Origin: an uncultured Bacilli bacterium
GTDB taxonomy: Bacteria; Bacillota_I; Bacilli_A; RF39; UBA660
Reading direction: 5' to 3'
Assembly: GCA_944363755.1 (NCBI GenBank)
Contig: CALVVC010000003.1
Location: 1 to 27,024, forward strand
DNA length: 27,024 nucleotides
The notes beneath the pieces were generated by a model. That model saw nothing but the letters and a program-made list of their open reading frames with translations. It made no database searches and had not been told where the DNA came from. This document shows positions 24,456 to 27,024 of this stretch, piece after piece. Position 1 is the stretch's first letter. Every line of letters begins with the position of its first letter. A program made the position numbers and the translations under genes.

Positions 24456-24488
24456 AAGAAATAAATAGTTAACAATGTAACTATTTAT
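24456..24488 (-). terminator. Terminator of the 24491-25036 gene
   Basis: ATAAATAGTTA (24461-24471) and TAACTATTTAT (24478-24488) form an 11-bp perfect stem with a 6-base loop, followed on the minus strand by a T-rich run (24456-24460). It lies directly after the stop codon. Confidence 0.8.
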
Positions 24489-24490
24489 AT

Positions 24491-25036
24491 TTATTGTCTT
24501 CTAAGAATTAATCCTTCTTGATTACTTGCTACAAAATAAGAACAATCGTCGGCAATTACATAGCTTTCAGGGTAGTAACTTGGATCTTGATTTTCTGGTC
24601 CAGAGGTATGTTTAGGACCTATAAATACGATTGTATTAGCAATAGTAATATAAATACCTTCATCAAAAGAAGTACCATAATCAGCACTATAAGTTCCATC
24701 AGGATTTAATACATAAGTAGCCTTAATATTCCAAGATATCCCATTTTCTTTTATACCACTGCTCTCACCATAATATGTACCATAACATTTCTTTTGATTA
24801 TAAATATCATTAACCTCATTTTCATTGGTATTAAAGTCTTTTTCTTCACTTAAACTGTCATTACTATTTTCATTTTCTTTTTTTGGATTATTTGTCTTAA
24901 CATTTTCTGTTTCTACATTATCATTGTTACTAAAAATAATTTCTTTATCATAACAAATATAAATTACTAATCCTAGAATGATTATTATTGTTAGTATTAA
25001 AGCAACTACTAAACCATGATTACCTTTCTTCTCCAT
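24491..25036 (-). CDS. Membrane-anchored extracytoplasmic protein of unknown family
   Basis: I do not recognise this 181-residue protein. The N-terminus is Lys-rich with a single hydrophobic helix (about 8-28), so the rest is probably outside the membrane. Residues 32-80 form an Asn/Glu/Ser-rich flexible linker. The C-terminal 100 residues look like a small all-beta domain with Gly, Tyr and Ser in alternating strands (CYGTYYGESSG, TYVLNPDGTYSADYG, IVFIGPKH). Two cysteines in it (about 89 and 165) could form a disulfide. The pattern NPDGTYS suggests a lipocalin- or META-like barrel, but that is a guess. A strong site GAGGAGGAAT precedes the ATG, and it has its own promoter and terminator. Confidence 0.8.
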   Translation of the reverse strand: MEKKGNHGLVVALILTIIIILGLVIYICYDKEIIFSNNDNVETENVKTNNPKKENENSNDSLSEEKDFNTNENEVNDIYNQKKCYGTYYGESSGIKENGISWNIKATYVLNPDGTYSADYGTSFDEGIYITIANTIVFIGPKHTSGPENQDPSYYPESYVIADDCSYFVASNQEGLILRRQ

Positions 25037-25067
25037 AATATTCCTCCTCTTATTATTACATAACCAT

Positions 25068-25076
25068 ATTATAGCA
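25068..25076 (-). promoter_or_regulatory. Extended -10 promoter of the 24491-25036 gene
   Basis: The minus strand reads TTTGCTATAATATGG, with TGCTATAAT at 25076-25068, about 31 bases before the start codon. It directly abuts the proposed gerQ terminator. Confidence 0.7.
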
Positions 25077-25120
25077 AAGAAAAAGAGAAGAGTAAACTAT
25101 CTTAAAGTAATATCTTCTCT
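25077..25120 (-). terminator. Possible terminator after the GerQ-like gene
   Basis: On the minus strand AGAGAAGA (25120-25113) can pair with TCTTCTCT (25091-25084), followed by TTTTCTTT. The loop of 21 bases, which contains the stop codon, is long, so efficiency is uncertain. Confidence 0.4.
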
Positions 25121-25426
25121 AAACTCTACATAATTAAGATATACTGCCCAAAGTAAATAATTATAACCAGTACTATTATCTTTAAGTACAACATAATCCC
25201 TACCTGCTCCTACAATAGTTCCTGTAAATACTTTATCACGCCATTCTAAGGAATCAGAATATGACATATAGAAGCTAGCTTCTTTACCTATATTTAACTC
25301 TAAAATATTTTCAGCATAAGCCATATCTCCATCAATAGGAATATTATTAGGGTTATAATTATAATCAAAGTTTTGATAAGGTGGATCAGTACTTTGATTA
25401 GGATAAGTTTCATAATTATTATTCAT
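25097..25426 (-). CDS. gerQ: GerQ-family spore coat protein
   Basis: This 109-residue protein matches the C-terminal domain of GerQ, a Bacillus spore coat protein that is crosslinked by transglutaminase and needed for the cortex-lytic enzyme CwlJ. The matching core runs from about residue 38 to the end: ENILELNIGKEASFYMSYS, then EWRDKVFTGTIVGAGRDYVV and YLLWAVYLNYVEFRE. The N-terminal 35 residues are rich in Asn, Tyr, Pro and Gln, as in GerQ, whose N-terminal Lys/Gln residues are crosslinked; here Lys is absent from that segment. The start ATG follows GAGGATGA. It lies 30 bases after the PBP gene and is probably co-transcribed with it. Whether it acts in spores in this organism is inference. 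Confidence 0.8.
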   Translation of the reverse strand: MNNNYETYPNQSTDPPYQNFDYNYNPNNIPIDGDMAYAENILELNIGKEASFYMSYSDSLEWRDKVFTGTIVGAGRDYVVLKDNSTGYNYLLWAVYLNYVEFREDITLR

Positions 25427-25456
25427 TAAATCATCCTCTCAAAGTAATTATATTAA

Positions 25457-27024
25457 CTAATTATCACTAATATTACCACTTATCTCATCAAAAACAGGAT
25501 CATCATCACTAGGCTCAGTTCCTTTTACATAATATTCAATTATTTTTTTATTATCATTATCAGTTGCAGGTTTCCCAGTAATTGGATTAACTAAAACACC
25601 TACAACATTTTCAGGTTGACTATACCACTCATCATCTTTTCCTTTCATATAACTTTCCATCGTATTAAGCCAAATATTCTGTGCATATTTATATTCACTA
25701 GACTCTAAATCCCTAGCATCATCATAACCACACCATACGGCTGTAACAATATCTTTATTATAACCAATATACCAGTTATCTGTATTAGTAGTACCACTCT
25801 TTAAAGCATATTTATGAGTCATTCTACTAGCAAGATTAACAGCGGTAGGATAATTATAATCAATAAAATTAGCATCATAAGTTGCGGTTAACAAATTATT
25901 TAAGATAAAAGTTAAACTAGAATTTAAAATAAGTTCTTTTTCTTCATCTGCTTTATATAAAACATTACCCTCTCTATCCACAACTTTTGTAATAAAGTGT
26001 GGTGTTACTTTATAACCAAGATTTGCAAAAGCTGAGTAAGCCCCTGCCATTTCTAACATAGAAATTTCACTAGTACCAAGAGCAAGAGAAGGAACTTCAT
26101 CAAGCTTAGAAGTAATACCAAGTCTTTTAGCCATATCAATAAGTGTATTTTCTCCTAAAAACATATGTGTTTTAACAGCATAAATATTTTCAGAATAAGA
26201 AATAGCTGTAGCCATAGAAATAGGCTTATTACCATAAGTACCATTATAATTTTGTGGTGAATAAGACTGATTGTTATTAAAAGTAAAAGTAGTCTCTTCA
26301 CTAGTAAAAGTAGTAGAAGCAGTAAAACCATTTTCTAAGGCAGCATAATAAAGAAAAGCTTTCATCGTAGAACCAACTTGTCTTTTAGCATTAACTGCTC
26401 TATTAAATTCTGACTTACTATAATCTTTTCCCCCAACTAAAGCGATAACTCTCCCATTATTAGGATTAACCATAACACTAGCAGTTTCTAGACCACTATC
26501 AGGCATCGTATTTTTAACAGTTTCTTCTAACTCTTTTTGAGCATTTCTATCTAAACTTGTATAAACTTTAAGACCACCAGTCTCTAAAAATGACTCAGGT
26601 ATTTCTTTTAGACTTTTTAACTCATCAATAACAGCATCTTGATAATACATAACACTTTCTAATTCCTCATCATCTTCTTCACCTATAAACTTCAATTCTT
26701 CATCAAGAGCCTTATTATATTCAGCTTCACTAATAACTTTATCATCATACATATTCTTTAAAATCATCTGTTGTCTTTGTGTTGCTTTCTTTAAATTAAC
26801 AAAAGGAGAGTAATTACTAGGAGACTTAGGAATACCAGTAAGCATGGCAGACTCTGCCAAAGTTAAATCTTTAGCACTCTTTCCAAAATAGTATTTACTA
26901 GCAGTCTCTATTCCATATTTACCATGACCATAATTAATAGTATTTAAATAACCTTCAAGTATCTCATCTTTACTATAATGAGACTCTATCTCTATTGTAT
27001 ACCACATCTCATCCCATTTCCTTT
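25457..27024 (-). CDS. Class A penicillin-binding protein, C-terminal part (5' end outside window)
   Basis: This is the bifunctional peptidoglycan glycosyltransferase/transpeptidase, cut by the right edge. The frame stays open to 27024, so the first Met seen (27007) is internal. The visible part begins in the GT51 domain (YSKDEILEGYLNTINYGHG, then YYFGKSAKDLTLAESAML). The transpeptidase domain has the active-site Ser in GSTMKAF, SEN as the second motif (SYSENIYA) and KSGTT as the third, so it looks active. A short acidic C-terminal tail ends ISDN. It is similar in layout to Bacillus PBP1/PBP4-type enzymes. The stop TAG is 30 bases before the GerQ-like gene, suggesting one transcript. The promoter and N-terminal membrane anchor lie outside the window. 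Confidence 0.95.
   Translation of the reverse strand, partial: RKWDEMWYTIEIESHYSKDEILEGYLNTINYGHGKYGIETASKYYFGKSAKDLTLAESAMLTGIPKSPSNYSPFVNLKKATQRQQMILKNMYDDKVISEAEYNKALDEELKFIGEEDDEELESVMYYQDAVIDELKSLKEIPESFLETGGLKVYTSLDRNAQKELEETVKNTMPDSGLETASVMVNPNNGRVIALVGGKDYSKSEFNRAVNAKRQVGSTMKAFLYYAALENGFTASTTFTSEETTFTFNNNQSYSPQNYNGTYGNKPISMATAISYSENIYAVKTHMFLGENTLIDMAKRLGITSKLDEVPSLALGTSEISMLEMAGAYSAFANLGYKVTPHFITKVVDREGNVLYKADEEKELILNSSLTFILNNLLTATYDANFIDYNYPTAVNLASRMTHKYALKSGTTNTDNWYIGYNKDIVTAVWCGYDDARDLESSEYKYAQNIWLNTMESYMKGKDDEWYSQPENVVGVLVNPITGKPATDNDNKKIIEYYVKGTEPSDDDPVFDEISGNISDN

Noticed and set aside
1..27024. A parS site (TGTTTCACGTGAAACA-like) near parA/parB or noc
   Set aside because: I looked for the CACGTG core on both strands (it is palindromic) and found none; the nearest hits such as AACGTG at 10215 and GACGTG at 243 and 11871 lack the flanks. 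The sites are probably outside the window.
77..27024. TGA read as Trp (mollicute genetic code 4)
   Set aside because: Trp codons are TGG throughout and no conserved gene needs an in-frame TGA to reach full length; only the absence of TGA stops remains as an observation.
1..27024. tRNA, rRNA or CRISPR array
   Set aside because: No cloverleaf-like tRNA sequence, rRNA segment or regularly spaced short repeat was seen; intergenic gaps are nearly all under 120 bases and are accounted for by promoters, leaders and terminators.

Overview
The window is an AT-rich (by eye roughly 30% G+C) chromosomal segment from a low-GC Gram-positive bacterium of the Bacilli type. The evidence is a nearly canonical Bacillota origin-region gene order on the + strand: rpmH-rnpA-yidC-jag-(unknown)-mnmE-mnmG-rsmG-noc-parA-parB-mscS-DUF951-(AbgT)-ychF-[insert]-rpsF-ssb-rpsR-DHH/DHHA1-rplI-dnaB-(M23)-MBL-rlmH-ung. 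Cell-wall genes (class A PBP, LysM/G5/M23 hydrolase) argue against a wall-less mollicute, and a GerQ-type spore-coat protein hints at a sporulating or formerly sporulating lineage. I cannot name the species. All 30 genes with a visible natural stop end in TAA (22) or TAG (8), none in TGA, although Trp is written TGG.

Layout. 1-2118: ribosomal protein L34, RNase P protein, YidC insertase lipoprotein and the RNA-binding Jag. 2159-6807: a separately promoted unit with an unrecognised helical protein, MnmE, MnmG (tRNA U34 modification) and RsmG (16S rRNA methylation). 6825-12687: chromosome segregation and nucleoid occlusion (Noc-like, ParA, ParB), then an MscS channel, a DUF951 zinc-ribbon-like protein and an AbgT transporter. 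12709-16336: ychF followed by the main anomaly of the window, a 655-residue protein of unknown family lying between the intact ychF 3' half (13279-13839) and a second, 5'-truncated, internally deleted copy of the same 3' half (15840-16286). 16316-17502: rpsF-ssb-rpsR with its own promoter, structured leader and terminator. 17516-23797: a short GdpP-like phosphodiesterase, L9, replicative helicase, cell-wall hydrolase, MBL-fold protein, RlmH and Ung. 23861-27024, minus strand: LemA-like protein, a membrane-anchored secreted protein, a GerQ-like protein and the C-terminal part of a class A PBP that runs off the right edge.

The most interesting points are (i) the ychF 3'-end duplication enclosing an AT-rich orphan gene, which looks like a gene-restoring insertion, with the downstream copy kept in frame despite three deletions; (ii) a Noc-like protein with a roughly 220-residue disordered linker and no N-terminal membrane helix; (iii) a GdpP reduced to its catalytic module, with the usual GGGGH motif reading GGGGN; (iv) GerQ next to a PBP; and (v) complete absence of TGA stops.
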